Part shown: positions 22,543 to 33,916 of the stretch, one piece after another
How the letters are laid out: each line of letters opens with the position of its first letter
How positions within the stretch are numbered: the first letter of the stretch is position 1
NCBI GenBank assembly: GCA_023105745.1
Contig: JALGQZ010000009.1
Location: 44,483,967-44,547,966 of the forward strand
Direction: 5' to 3'
Source: Austropuccinia psidii
Lineage: Eukaryota; Basidiomycota; Pucciniomycetes; Pucciniales; Sphaerophragmiaceae
DNA: 64,000 nt
The notes under the pieces: generated by a model
What the model saw: the letters and a program-made list of their open reading frames with translations, nothing else
What the model was told of the DNA's origin: nothing
Database searches by the model: none
Position numbers and translations under genes: made by a program

Positions 22543-24780
22543 TATGTGTTGAAGTGGCCCAAACCTCTTCCCATGTTTTCTATTCTCCTTCTGGGCTCTT
22601 TCAAAAGTATTGATATATTCACTCAGCTTTTGTTCCCATTTGGGCCACCAAGCTGTGCCTGCTACCCTTTCCTTGGTCCTGTCTTCACTCATGTGCCCCA
22701 TGTAGGGGCAGTCATGGCATTCCTTCAGGATCAGGAATATATGGTCCCTGTCTAGTACTTTGAGTGCACTTGTGTGTTTCTCCCTATGGCAGAACAGGCC
22801 ATCTATGAGGAAAAACGTTTTGTCCTTATAGTCCAACAGCCAATGCTCCTCTAATTGGAATTCCAGCTCTGGGATCCTGTACTTCTTTTGAAGGAGTTGC
22901 AAAAGTATGCCACACTGGTTGTGTTTGGAATATGTCTTTATTACTGCACTGAAGAATTCATTATGCAGTTGTGAGTAACATATTACTAATATGGGAGTTT
23001 CTGTTCCTTCTGAATCAGTGTCTCCACTGTCTGGGGTACCATTCTACAGTGCCCATTCATACAATCTGAAGTTTTTCCTCCTATCTATTTCTGTGAAATG
23101 GATAGGGATCTTGGCTCCTACTTAAGGTTCATAAGCTTAATTGCTTTTGACATTTTCCAGTGGCCATCTGCATTGGTGTGTCTTTTTCCTTCTTTGTATA
23201 TAATGGTCATATTGCCTCTATACTCTTTGATGGCTATTTTCCACCTCAGCATGTGTCTATTGGTAGTCTTCATGTTCAGTAAAGACTTAAATGCTGTGTA
23301 GTCTGTGTATACTTTAAATACTGCACCCTTCAAATAATAGTGGAGGTTCTCCAGAGCCCAGAATAGGCATAGCCATTCAGTCTGGGTGGACCCATACCTG
23401 GCTTCTGAATCTTTTAGTTGCCTAGAGATTTAGCATATCACCCCCTCTCTTGGTTCACCATCTATAATTTGTCTCTGGTGAAGAGCTGCCCCTAATCCTT
23501 GGCTACATTCTGCATCTATTTATAGCTTGAATGTTAGTTCACAGTCAGGTAAGATGAGCACAGGTGCATTTGTGAGTTCATGTTTTATCCTCTCATATTC
23601 ATCCCTCCTTTCCTTGGTAATTTCAAAAACTACATCTTTTTAAAATAACTTGTATAGACTACTAGCTATGTGGGCAAAATCTCTGATGTGATTTCTGTAG
23701 TAGCTAGCAAACCCAAGAACAGAGTGCATCTCCTTTATTTTCTTTGGCACTGGTTTTAGCAGCACTTCTGCTACTTTGTTCTGGTCTATAGCCAGACTAA
23801 GACTGGGAACTTTATGTCCCAGTTCCAGTAGTTCTTGTTGGCTAAAATTGCACTTTTTAAGTGAAATTTTCAGATTAATGGGTGTCCACTTACTTATTAC
23901 TCTGTCTATGTACTGCACATGGTCTTCCCATGTCTCTGAGTATATAATGATGTCATCAATATATACTAACATCCAGCCTTCCAATATTTCTTCTTGAAAT
24001 ATTGTGTCCATCATCCGTTGGAAGTGGGCTGGTGCTTTTCAGATGCCAAATAGCATCCTGGTGTACTCATATGAACCCATATTGAATATAATTATGAGCA
24101 ACTTCATGGAGTTTGGTTTGACTCCATTCTGGTGAAAACCCTTCATACAATCCATCTTGGTTATATATTTGGCTTTTGCGAGTTTATCCAGGGAATGAGG
24201 TATCCTTGGTATAGGGTACCTGTCAGCTTTTGTGTAGTTGTTCAGTGCTCTGAGATCTCCACAGCCTAGATTTGCCATCATGCCAGGCTATAAGGACAGG
24301 AAGGGTGATTACCACTATCTCATTGTGTGCCATTTTCCTGATGAAATCCATTTCTAGGAGTTCATTGACATTTTTTTGAATTTTCTTCCTGGTCTCCAGA
24401 GTTGCTGGGTATAGAGGTCTTCTCAGCATGGGTGGATAGGCTTTTTCCACATTCAGATATAATTCTATATCATGGCCTCTGATTTTTCCTAATGGTTCTT
24501 CACCAATGGCAAATGGTGGTCTTTTTTTCCTCAGCATCTTCAGTAAGCTAAGTTTTTGTTTACTGGTAAGAGTAGTACTGAATTGGGCCTCCCTGAATTC
24601 ATTCAGTAATTCTTCTAGAGGGTCATGGGTAGATATTTGGTATATGTCAAGTGAAAATTTCTTTTCCTTGTTTGTACCAATAGTAGTATGCCTGTTTTTA
24701 CTATTGTAAATGTCAATGCCATACATCCTCTGGTAGTCTGTTCCCAGTAAAAACCCTTGGATGTGGGAATCTTCAAGCAC
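22543..24780 (-). pseudogene. Family-E reverse transcriptase, RNase H and integrase N-terminus
   Basis: Minus strand. An N-terminal RT region is at 24780-24223. The catalytic YIDDIIIYSETW lies near 23967-23932, in a clean stretch 24014-23640. RNase H and connection sequence with [16 protein letters not shown] and [11 protein letters not shown] is at 23333-23118, and the integrase zinc-binding HDCPYMGHMSEDRT is near 22700. Frame breaks lie near 24280, 24030, 23635 and between 23110 and 22900. RT copies the element RNA, RNase H removes it and integrase inserts the product. The coding path is cut at 22542 by the nested B element and resumes at 18900. Confidence 0.9.
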
Positions 24781-24789
24781 AACAAACTC

Positions 24790-25104
24790 TTAATTTAGTC
24801 TGATATTACCTTTCCTATGGGTTATAATTATCTCTTTGATAATTTTTCCAAATGATTTCATCTTCCCTGATGCACTTTTGAAGTCTTTGTCCTTGGTTGG
24901 CAAGAGTTGATTTTCCCAATTTGGGAAGTGATTATCCAGATAATTTCTGGCCACTATTGAGCCATGTGCTCCACTGTCAATGATCAATGGGTGTTGAAAA
25001 TTTTCTATGCAAACAGTCACCTTTGTGACTGTCCCATGTATGTATGCCATTCCTTTAGTTGATTTAAATAGGAGTTTTTGTGCATCTTGTGTGTGTTTAC
25101 ACAA
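24790..25104 (-). pseudogene. Family-E aspartic protease
   Basis: The clean minus-strand stretch contains HPLIIDSGAHGSIVAR (about 24990-24950), the DSGA form of the retropepsin active site D(S/T)GA. This enzyme would mature the Gag-Pol polyprotein. It is followed without much spacing by the RT region, separated by a stop near 24789, so the active site itself is preserved but the polyprotein is interrupted. Confidence 0.85.
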
Positions 25105-25199
25105 CTTTATGTTTGCAGTGTCTTGTGGAATGCCTGCTTCTAGCTATATTTCCTGAACTTCTAGTGGTGTTTCCTCTTGGTACAACACTAGAAATTCCT

Positions 25200-26340
25200 C
25201 TCTTGGGTCTTGGTCTTCATCAGATTGTTCTCTGATGGAATCACCCATAGAGTCCAATACAGAATCTTCTGTGGGGGATTCCTCCTCTGGGACTTTCACA
25301 ATGGCATAGAATTTCTTCTTTTCCCTTGGACAGTTATTGGCATAATGGTCTGTTTAGCCACAATTGTGACAAGAATTCTTCTTCTTAGTCACTTCTGCCA
25401 CTCTTTCTCTGGGTCTGTCTCTAAACTCCACCCTGAAAGGTTGTTTCTCTCTGAAACCACTGATTTTATATGGGCAATATTTCCCTATATTTGTTTGCTT
25501 CCTTACATATTTCAAGGTGTTTGCAATGTCATCTAGAGTGAAGCTTTGGTTTCATCTGCATTTTAATGCATGCTCTAGTTCTCCTGGCATTTGTGTCAGT
25601 AGTTTTTGATTCCTCATCTGAATATTCACTTGAGGATCAATGGCTTCAAGTCTTTTAGACTTTCTGAGACACCACTCATATGGATCTTTGTCCACGGAGT
25701 GATTTCAATTTTCAAATGACATAGTCTTCTGCCATATCCAAGTACCATTGCTTTACTTTTGGGTGATTTGACTCCTCCACCATGGATTTCTTTCATCTCT
25801 GTGTACCAAATACTAGAATGTCCTTTAAGTGCTGTATTCAATCTAGCAGTAATCCAGTTGTGTGGTATGCTTGGTACATCAATGAAGAGTCCATCAATAT
25901 AATCAATGAGTTCCAAATAATAATATTCTCCTGTGCCAGAGAATTTGGGCCAGCTTGAGGCCTCCGGAAGCTGTTTCAAGGCTTCTTTCTCAGAATAAGA
26001 CATATTATCTCCATCTTGAGATTGAGATTGAGATATTTCTCTATTAACCAATGTGGCATCTGGTTTGATTTCCTCTTGGTGATATGTATTATCCATAACA
26101 TGGCCTTGTGGTCGGGGCTTCATGTTATGATAGACATTGGATGATTTTTTATGTCTTGATCCAGACAATCCCTGTCCCTTTTTCTGTTGTGTTGTTTTTA
26201 AAAAACTTGATTCAGTCTCTTTTGGTCTTCTCAGAGGCTTTTCTCAATTGAGAATATCCCTCTTGAAGAGTTTTCACAATTTTTTCCATGGAGGCTGTTA
26301 ATGTTTTCATCCTATCATGGCTTTTTGGAGTTCGAAAAAC
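25200..26340 (-). pseudogene. Family-E Gag capsid-like block and zinc knuckle
   Basis: 26168-25626 is clean and carries a capsid-type region: LPEASSWPKFSGTGEY, ELIDYIDGLFIDVPSIP, WITARLNTALKGHSSIWY. Near 25378-25330 a CCHC knuckle reads CHNCG-stop-TDHYANNC: all four metal ligands remain but a stop lies between them. An acidic linker to the protease follows. It packages element RNA. The homologous blocks of B (37560-36700) and F (43330-43980) have the same order. Confidence 0.85.
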
Positions 26341-26375
26341 TGTTTTTGAGTTTGCTAAGCAAATTAGAACATTTG

Positions 26376-27047
26376 TCACCACAGTGCATCACTATTTAAG
26401 TTACTCTCAGGTGTAACAGCATTATGTTCAATCTGAGTGGGGGTAATATTTCTATTAATGGGGCTACTGACTCTAGAAGTATGTACAACTATTTTTGGCT
26501 CTTGTGTACTTCCCTCACCAAATCCAAAAGCTTCTGGATAATTTGGTCTGACTCTTCCTGCCTTTGGTTGAAAGAGGTCTTGTTTTTGCCCTGGTATCCT
26601 TGTCTTCTCCTGCAAACCTCCTGGGATTGTGAAGAATGGTGACTCTTGGCATCTGATCTGCTGGTTCCTGAATGGTGTGAAGCCACTGGAGAGCGGGTTT
26701 GACCTACTCCTTGTGAGCCTGAAGGAATCTGGGACAGTTGTTCTTCTATAACTTAGATAGTGGCTTGATTCTCCCTTATTTTGTTTGCCCTCACCTCCAG
26801 GAGCTTGACCATTCTGGTGGGATTCCAACCTTTGGTAATTACCATAAGGTCTTTGAAGTCTATCTCTTTGAGAAATATCTTCTGGAAGCTTGCTCCAAGA
26901 TCTGGCCAATGGGATTCTAGGTTGAACCTCTTGTTGTCCATGCTCCATTGAAAAACGTCTTTGAGGAGTTGGTGGAGGTGAGAACCTTGATCCATATCCT
27001 TCCAGTCCTCTGGTTTGAGGTTTCTGTTGAATTGAAAAGTGAATGGC
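26376..27047 (-). pseudogene. Family-E Gag N-terminal block, open in two frames
   Basis: One minus-strand frame is open through the whole segment (FSPPPTPQRRFSMEHGQQ.., RLTRSRSNPLSSGF.., NRNITPTQIEHN). A second overlapping frame (MDQGSHLHQLLKDVFQ.., ITKGWNPTRMVKLLE..) runs 26995-26489 with a single stop near 26753. The second frame shares the GWNP motif with family F and GWHP with family B. The block is separated from its upstream part by the solo B LTR at 27048. Confidence 0.75.
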
Positions 27048-28846
27048 TGTGAGCCTTAGAGGTAATTTCATATACCCAAAAGACCACAAATACAAAAATA
27101 ACATATTAATATAAATAAAATAAATTTATTTATATTATTAAAATAAAAATAAAAATATAAATATAAAATTATATTAAAAATAAAAAAATTAATTACAATT
27201 TAAAAATAAAAATACATTAAATTTTGTAAGTATAAAATTACATTTATACTTGAAAAAATTAAGTAAAAATGAAATTTTAACAAAATTGTGAAAAAATAAA
27301 TAAATTGGAAAAAAGTTAAATAAAAATTATTATAGCTTTTTATCCAATAAATAAACACATAAAAATTATTTCACCATTGGATTCCTCATAAAAAATCAGG
27401 TGGGGTCACCTCTGAGTGAAATTCTTGTAACTCAACTCTAAATAAGCTTAAATTAAGTTTTTAGTATTTTCAATACAAAAGTTGAAAATCCTCAAAACCT
27501 TAATTTAATTCACACCACATGTGGTGTTAACCATCAAATTTTGTGTTAAAATTGAGGTGTTGTGTTTAATTTAGAAGCTATGAGGAATTGAAGTATTTTC
27601 AATTGAATTCAATTGAAATGTCAAAATGTGCGCGTGTATTACGTAAGTGAACTTTGATTTACATATGAGGTGTCAATTATTACTGTATTATACTGTACAA
27701 TTGAATTGAATTACATATGTAAATTATAATTATAATACATGATGAGGGATTAAAGGAAAAATAAATTGGAAAGATTAAATTTGGGGGGGAAAGGAACTCC
27801 AGCTCTAACGGGAGCTAGACCCCCAAAATCCTTGCTGACAGGCGTGGGATGTCAAAATTCACGCAAAAGTTCATCACTTTTGGCCTGGAATTGAGTTACA
27901 GGGTCTGTGGACTCAATTGATGATGAGGTTTTGATACCAACTGGGGTAGTTTTAGCTGTTGCCAAGAGGGTAAAACTACCCTTAAGATAAAACCATCATA
28001 GTAAAAACAGTTCTAACTGGTTTCTACGTCTCTGAAACACATTCTGACGTGTTTTGGAGGCTCCAGGCCTGGTATTGCTATAGTAATGGCTGATTTAAGG
28101 GTCTAAAATGGCTTAAACCAGCCCTTTTTGGTCTAAACCAGGGTTCAATGATACCATTATTGGCTTTTCTGTTGTCAGACTGTTCTTCACGACTGACAAG
28201 AGTAAATTTTACTTTTGGAATAAGAGAATTGATGGCTATAAAAGAATGTCTTCTTTGCCCCACTTTTCTCTTCATGTTAGAATCTTTTCCTTTTATAATT
28301 AGCTTAAACATTGTTAAACCAATCAATAAGAGATTCCAAAAACCTTTATTAAATCATTTTAAACCTTTTAGCCACGTGAAAAAATCATTATAATCATTGT
28401 TTGTAACTCTTATAATCATTTTTACCCCTGAACCACCCCAAAAGTGAATTAAAGCATCTTTCATCACTGTTAACTTTGTCACTTTGTTTCCAAATTCACT
28501 CTGGTCCCTTTTGGGCGTGTTTTCTCTTTAATATTCTTTTTAAAGACTTTGTTCTTTAATTAATTGCTTGCAGTTCTTTGCTCAATTAATTCCAATTGAA
28601 ATTTCTCTTGTAGCCTTAAAATATCTTTTGTAGAGTATTTTTTGGATAAATTTTTATTGTTGGTAAAACAATAAATTTTTATAATATTATTGTTTTATAC
28701 TAATAAAGTTATAAACAATAAAATTGGCGTGTTTTCTCTTAAAAATAATATTTCATACTATTTTTAATTGATTTTTACCTTATACAAATTTTGAGGACAG
28801 GAAAAGTACTTGATTTTCAATCAAAGTTTCATATCCAAACCTTACA
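27048..28846 (+). mobile_element. Solo LTR, family B, with target duplication ATGGC
   Basis: TGTGAGCCTTAGAGG to CCAAACCTTACA, 1799 bp, flanked by ATGGC at 27043-27047 and 28847-28851. Excising it restores the family-E gag frame (..ENNTHSA joined to HFSIQQKPQ..). Confidence 0.95.
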
Positions 28847-28851
28847 ATGGC

Positions 28852-30040
28852 AGAGTGGGTATTATTTTCCTCAATGTCTTTCCATCCACCACTGTGTCCA
28901 AGGTTTCCTCCTCCAGGTCTTCTGGTTCTGGACAACCCTTATCTGTCCTCTGGCTGGTTTCTTAGGTGCTTTCACATGGTGGAATGTGATCTATAACTTG
29001 CCAGTATTAATTGGTATTTCAACTGGCTTAATAGCATTTTTGGCAAGAGTCCCTTTTGTTGAGGTCTGGCAGACAGAATTGTGACAATAAACTGGTCACC
29101 AATGTCATGGGTTTGATTCCGGTTGGAGACAAGCGAGGTCTCAATAAAACAACCAGAAATCGCTTCGTTTTTGGCTTCATTTGCATACAAGGGTTCCACC
29201 CCTTGGGGGTCTCTTGTAGGCTCCTGTTGTGACTAATGTAGCTTCAGGAGGGTTACATGGGTAATACCATCAGTTAAATTCACTTCAGGATGCAATGCTT
29301 TGAACCTTGGGGTACTGTCACATGGTGTAATGTGATCTACAACTTTCCAGTATCAATTGGTCTTTCAACCAGTTTAATAGCCTTTTGGAAATATTTTGCT
29401 TTGTTGAGGTCTGGCAAACAGCATTGTGAAAGGTGTATAGGTGACATATCAGTGTTTGCAAGAAGTCAACAACTTAATTTTCTTAGGGTATTTACCTTTT
29501 ACTGTTCCTTTTACAAATTTTCTGTCTCCTGCTTTTGGCAATTTGCCTTTAGAGGTTACAACTTGGTTAATGATTGTGATTTGGCCTGTACAAGTGGTCA
29601 AGGTTGGTTTACCTTGTATTAATGCAGCATTTTGTGATTTTATATTCCTCTGAGTGGCAATTGTTGTCCACTTTTTATCTATGATAAGGCCTCCACTGTG
29701 CCTCTTTCCTTTGCCCTTGCTGCCCTCTGGTTCTGAGGGTGTCACTGGTGTATTGGCCTGTAACTGGGCCTCAAGTGGGATGAAGTTTTCTTCCACTGAA
29801 TCAAACAAGAGAAAGAGGGCTTGATGTCACTTAAGACTTCTTAAAAGGCTGTTTGCATGTCTAAAAATGTCCTCTGGGAAATATATTTTTGCATTATGAC
29901 CTTGTATTGTGACATTGAAATTGAAATTAACAATTACACATCAAAAATGCAGCTTATTGATTTCTGGTACACTGTTTGTATAACAGTATCTCACAGATCA
30001 ACTTGTAATTAGCAATTATAATCCAAAAAGTGGCTCTGTA
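28852..30040 (-). pseudogene. Family-E Gag 5' part, interrupted by a TRIM
   Basis: Two coding pieces on the minus strand: 29808-29449 (SVEENFIPLEAQL.., EPEGSKGKGKRHSGG.., GKPTLTTCTGQITIINQVV) and 28969-28852 (GGGNLGHSGGWKDIEEN). Between them lies the TRIM at 28970-29431. This lysine-rich N-terminal part has no motif I can assign beyond recognition as a rust-fungus gag leader protein. Nothing coding is clear between 29810 and 30040. Confidence 0.7.
28970..29431 (+). mobile_element. TRIM (miniature LTR element), decayed copy
   Basis: Matches the young copy at 33025-33488 along its whole length: about 117-bp terminal direct repeats (TTCACATGGTGGAATG.. and TGTCACATGGTGTAATG..) around about 230 bp of noncoding DNA. 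The flanks GGTGC (28965-28969) and GGTGT (29432-29436) are a near-perfect 5-bp duplication. No coding capacity. Most CpG sites of the young copy are TG or CA here. Confidence 0.88.
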
Positions 30041-30045
30041 AAGGT

Positions 30046-31481
30046 GTCAGCCTGTGACTCAAAACCAGAGCACAAGCATGACAGCCAAAATACCATAAAC
30101 CAATGGTATAGTCAAGATACCACCAAAACATGGAGCTGAGCCAAATCAGCTCAAAAGGTATCAAAAGAAAGAGGAAACCCACCTCTTTCTTAAAATATAA
30201 GTCCCATCACCATAGGACAAAGAATAACAAAGTTATTCCTGCTCAAAGTTATTGCTGAGCATAAACCTTAATTTTCACCTCTCATCTAAAATCAAGAAGG
30301 AGAGGCTTAAACCCATCAAATGGGTATTCAAAATAAAGCGCTAAGCCAGGGCTATCCAATGGTACCAGCCAAACTGAGCTAGCACCAATATTACTGGAGT
30401 TATGGTCAATTTCAGGCCAAATAAGGGTGAACAAAACATTCACCTCTCATCTAACTTCTACAGTTTTAGTATGGGATACTTGAAGTGGTGTCTTTTTGGA
30501 AAGAGCACAATCAGGGCTATCTGATGGTGTCATTCACTTCCCCATATCTCAACTACTGCAGAAGGTATGGGGCAAACAAGCTCAATACAGCTTTTTGCCT
30601 AAAAAACACAAATGTACAAAAATCTTGTACATGGGATAACTTTGCCATATTTAATGATACCCATATCAAATGAGGTACCATTGTGTAGAGCACATACATG
30701 GCTACACACGGAACCAATCTTGAGGTTGATATCTCAAGAATCGACAGAGCTATGGCTTTTTTAAGGTCAGATTCCCACCTGCTGTCATATACAGCCTTAC
30801 CATGGGATAATATCCCATAACCATGAATATGAGGTGTCAAATAGACAAAGAAGCTTTTTTTTACTTCAATACCTCATATGTCAGTCAATACTGGGGTCCC
30901 ATACAGTTTCTGTACAGCATTCTACGTGTAATACATGTCAGAATCAGGCTGTGAGGTCCCCAGATGAAAATTTTCAGCCTGTATTGGTGGAAACTGCCCA
31001 GATGTGGTTTCAAAACCACATCTGAGCCCAATACAGGCTATACAGGCTGTTTGCAAACCACAAGCCAGTACTAGAGGGCGAAAAATCTTCACTCCCTCTA
31101 CGTGGAAAGGTCTAGCACCCTTCCCACCCCGTTTCAGGATAAAAAGGAGGCTTTTCACTGCCAGAATTGTTTCCTCATCCTGCTCTTGAATATCCTACGT
31201 AGTAAACTGTCAAAAACAGTTTTACTCTTGGGTAATAATCAGGGTATAATTATAATTTTAATTATTGTAGCTCTTATTATAGTAATCCAACTGGTAAGAC
31301 TGCACCCAGGGTTCTCAATAGTGCTCACCACCACTATTCTTCAATAGTAGAACCCTGTGATTATATTATAAACCTTTATATTAAATTGAAACTCTTATTT
31401 TACTATTATCTCCACGTGTCACAGTCATAGTTCTAGCTGTAAATAGCCTAATTACTGCTTCAACATAGACTCCAGCTGACA
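30046..31481 (+). mobile_element. Solo LTR of family-E type, opposite orientation, TSD AAAGG
   Basis: Starts TGTCAGCCTGTGACTC and ends CTCCAGCTGACA, 1436 bp, flanked by AAAGG at 30041-30045 and 31482-31486. It lies inside the leader/gag region of the family-E element in the opposite orientation. It carries the conserved 24-bp palindrome at 31000-31023. Confidence 0.92.
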
Positions 31482-31867
31482 AAAGGGTAATTGAAATTAT
31501 CAATATACTCAACCATGCCTCTAATACTGTTGGTTTTACAGTAAGAGGTGTCCTTTTTAATTAAAAAATGGACATTATTGATGGCTAAAAGTGCTTTAAT
31601 ATGTAAAACACACCAAAAATAAAGGTTTTGTGGTAATCAGATTATAATCAACCATGCAACAAGGCAATTAAAAAACTAAAACCACAGTGGTATATAAATT
31701 ATACCACTAATAAAATAAATATAAGATATAGATTATAGATTATTTTTTAATATAATTAAGCCTAAAAAAAGAAACAAAATGTCAGAAATCAAAGGAAAAT
31801 AAGGAAAAATTGACTTTTATGCATCAGAAGATCCAAAAAATAAAAAAAAACAGCCAGGCCCCCAAAA
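31482..31867 (-). other. Family-E untranslated leader and PBS
   Basis: Noncoding AT-rich stretch between the 5' LTR and gag. At its right edge the minus strand reads TTTTGGGGGCCTGGCTG, directly after the LTR end. It resembles the family-B PBS region and sets the element orientation. Confidence 0.65.
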
Positions 31868-33754
31868 TGTCAGGATGAGTTTATGATGAAGCTTTTTAAT
31901 GACTAGTTACAAGCCAGAACTATGAATGTGGCTCAGTGAGAATAGTGATAAAAAGGGTTGATAAAAGAATATTCAGGGCTTTACTATTCAGAAATAGTGG
32001 TGTGAGTGCTGTTGAAATCCCTGGGTGCAGCTTTACCTGTTGGGTTACAATAATAAAGACTACAATAATTAAAATTATAATTATACCTGATTATTTTCCA
32101 AGAGTATAACTGTTTTTGACCTTTGTGCTACATAGGAATTCAAGAGCAGGGTGAGGAAACCTTTTCTGGTGGAGAAAAGGTCCCTTTTTATTCTAAAATT
32201 GGGTGCAAAAAGCTTCTAGACCTTTCCAGATAGAGGAAAGGAAGATTTTTCATTCCCAAGGACTAGCTTGTGGTTTTCACAAGGACTTAATATCTTCTAT
32301 TGGGCTCAGATGTGGTTTTGAAACCACATCTGGGCAGGTTTTACCAATACAGGGTGAAAGTTTTCATCTGGGACCATATAGCCCTCTTCTGACATGTATG
32401 ACATGTAAAATTCTGTACAAAACCTGTAAAGGACCTCAGTATTGGCCAAAATATGAGGTATTGAAGTATAAGCAGGCTTCTTTGTCTTTTTGACACCTCA
32501 TAATCATAGTTATGAGAGAATATCCCATAGTAAGGCTGTATTGGTCTAACTGTGGGATTTTAACCTTAAACCTGCCATACCTTTGTCTGTTTTTTGAAAT
32601 ATAAAGCTCAAAGTTGCTTCATTTTTTAGCCCTAAATGTTCTATACACAATTCTACCTCATTTGATATGGTTATTGTTAAAAGTGGAAAAGCTATGCCAT
32701 GTACAAGATCTTTTGTACATATGTATGATTTGCTGAAAACTGTATTGAACTTGTTTTCCCCATAGCTGTTGCTGTAGATGGGATATGGGTAAATGGATGG
32801 CACAATCAGATAGCCCTTATTGTGCTCTTTTCAAAAAGACCCCACTTTAGGTATCCCACACTAAAACTGTAGAAGTTGGATGAGAGGTGAATATTTTATT
32901 CACCCTTATTTGACCTTATTTTGGTCATAACCTCTGTAATTCTGGTGCTATCTCAATTTGGCTATTACCATTAGATGACCCTGACTTAGGGCTTTATTTT
33001 GAATACCTATTTGATGGGGTTAAGTGTCACATGGTGGAATGTGATCTACAACTTGCCAGTATTAATCGGTCTTTCAACCGGTTTAATAGCCTTTTCGGCA
33101 AGAGTTCCCTTTGCTGAGGTCTGGCAGACAGCATTGTGACAATAAACCGGTTACCAACGTCATGGGTTCGATTCCGGTTGGAGACAAGGAGGGGTCTCAA
33201 TCAAACAACCAGAAATTGCTGGGTTTTCCGCTCCATTGGCGTACAAGGGTTCCGCCCCTTGGGGGTTCCTTGTAGGCTCCTGTTGTGACTAATGTAACTC
33301 CATGAGGGTCACATGGGTAATACCATCAGTTACATGCACTTCGGGACGCAGTGCTCTAAACCCGGGGGTACTGTCACATGGTGGAATGTGATCTACAACT
33401 TGCCAGTATTAATCGGTCTTTCAACCGGTTTAATAGCCTTTTCGGCAAGAGTTCCCTTTGCTGAGGTCTGGCAGACAGCATTGTGACATTAAGCCTCTTC
33501 CTCTGGATTTCAGATGAGAGGTGAAAAATAAGATTTATGCTCAGCAACAACTTTGAGAAGGAATAACTTTGTTATTCTCTAGTCCTATGATGGTAGGACT
33601 TTTATATTTGGAAAGAGGTGAGTTTCCTCTTTCTTTTGATACTTTTTGAGCTAGTTTGGCTCAGCTCCATGTTTTGGTGGTATCTTGGCTCTACCATTGG
33701 TTTATGGTGTTTGGTTGTCATGCTTGTGCCCTGGGTTTGAGTCACACACTGACA
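31868..33754 (-). repeat. 5' LTR of the family-E element, carrying a TRIM
   Basis: Matches the 3' LTR at 16392-17739. Without the TRIM and its duplicated TTAAG it is about 1418 bp. The right flank TGTAT repeats the left flank of the whole element. Confidence 0.9.
33025..33488 (+). mobile_element. TRIM (miniature LTR element), young copy with identical LTRs
   Basis: Terminal direct repeats 33025-33141 and 33372-33488 are 117 bp each and identical by eye, starting TGTCACATGG and ending TTGTGACA. The flanks are TTAAG (33020-33024 and 33489-33493), and the host LTR sequence is uninterrupted once the insert is removed. The internal 230 bp encodes nothing. It has a tRNA-type box B (GGTTCGATTCC, 33165-33175) just after the first repeat, and a weak box A-like TGGCAGACAG at 33122-33131. 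A GGGGGTAC tract precedes the second repeat. It must use enzymes of another element. Confidence 0.93.
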
Positions 33755-33772
33755 TGTATGCTTAGTTCTGTG

Positions 33773-33916
33773 CTCAAATCTCTATTTTTATATATAAACT
33801 TATATTTACATTTTATTCTTATTTTTATAATATGGATAAATTCATTTTATTTATATTTATATCTTATTTTATTATTTGTGGTCTTTTGGGTTATGAAAAT
33901 ACCTGTAAGGCTCACA
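33773..33916 (-). repeat. 3' LTR remnant of family B and adjacent polypurine tract
   Basis: Equals the first 144 bp of the LTR in reverse, ending ..GTAAGGCTCACA at 33916. It is followed by TTCCCTCCCCCT (minus-strand purine tract), as at 15005. Confidence 0.8.

Larger units (their letters stand above)
16392..33754 (-). mobile_element. Family-E Ty3/gypsy element, complete outline, five nested insertions
   Basis: Both ends carry matching LTRs (TGTCAGGATGAG.. to ..CTGACA read on +) and both outer flanks are TGTAT (16387-16391 and 33755-33759), so this is one insertion event. Read on the minus strand it runs 5' LTR (33754-31868), PBS, leader, gag, protease, RT, RNase H, integrase, chromodomain, 3' LTR (17739-16392). 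Nested inside are a deleted B element (18901-22537), a solo B LTR (27048-28846), an old TRIM (28970-29431), a solo E-type LTR (30046-31481) and a young TRIM (33025-33488). Its target was the pol of a family-B element. Coding regions carry stops and frameshifts. Confidence 0.88.

Noticed and set aside
33165..33175. A functional tRNA gene at the box B sequence
   Set aside because: No complete cloverleaf: the acceptor arms do not pair beyond about four bases and the T-arm stem has a mismatch. Kept only as a tRNA-like promoter element of the TRIM.
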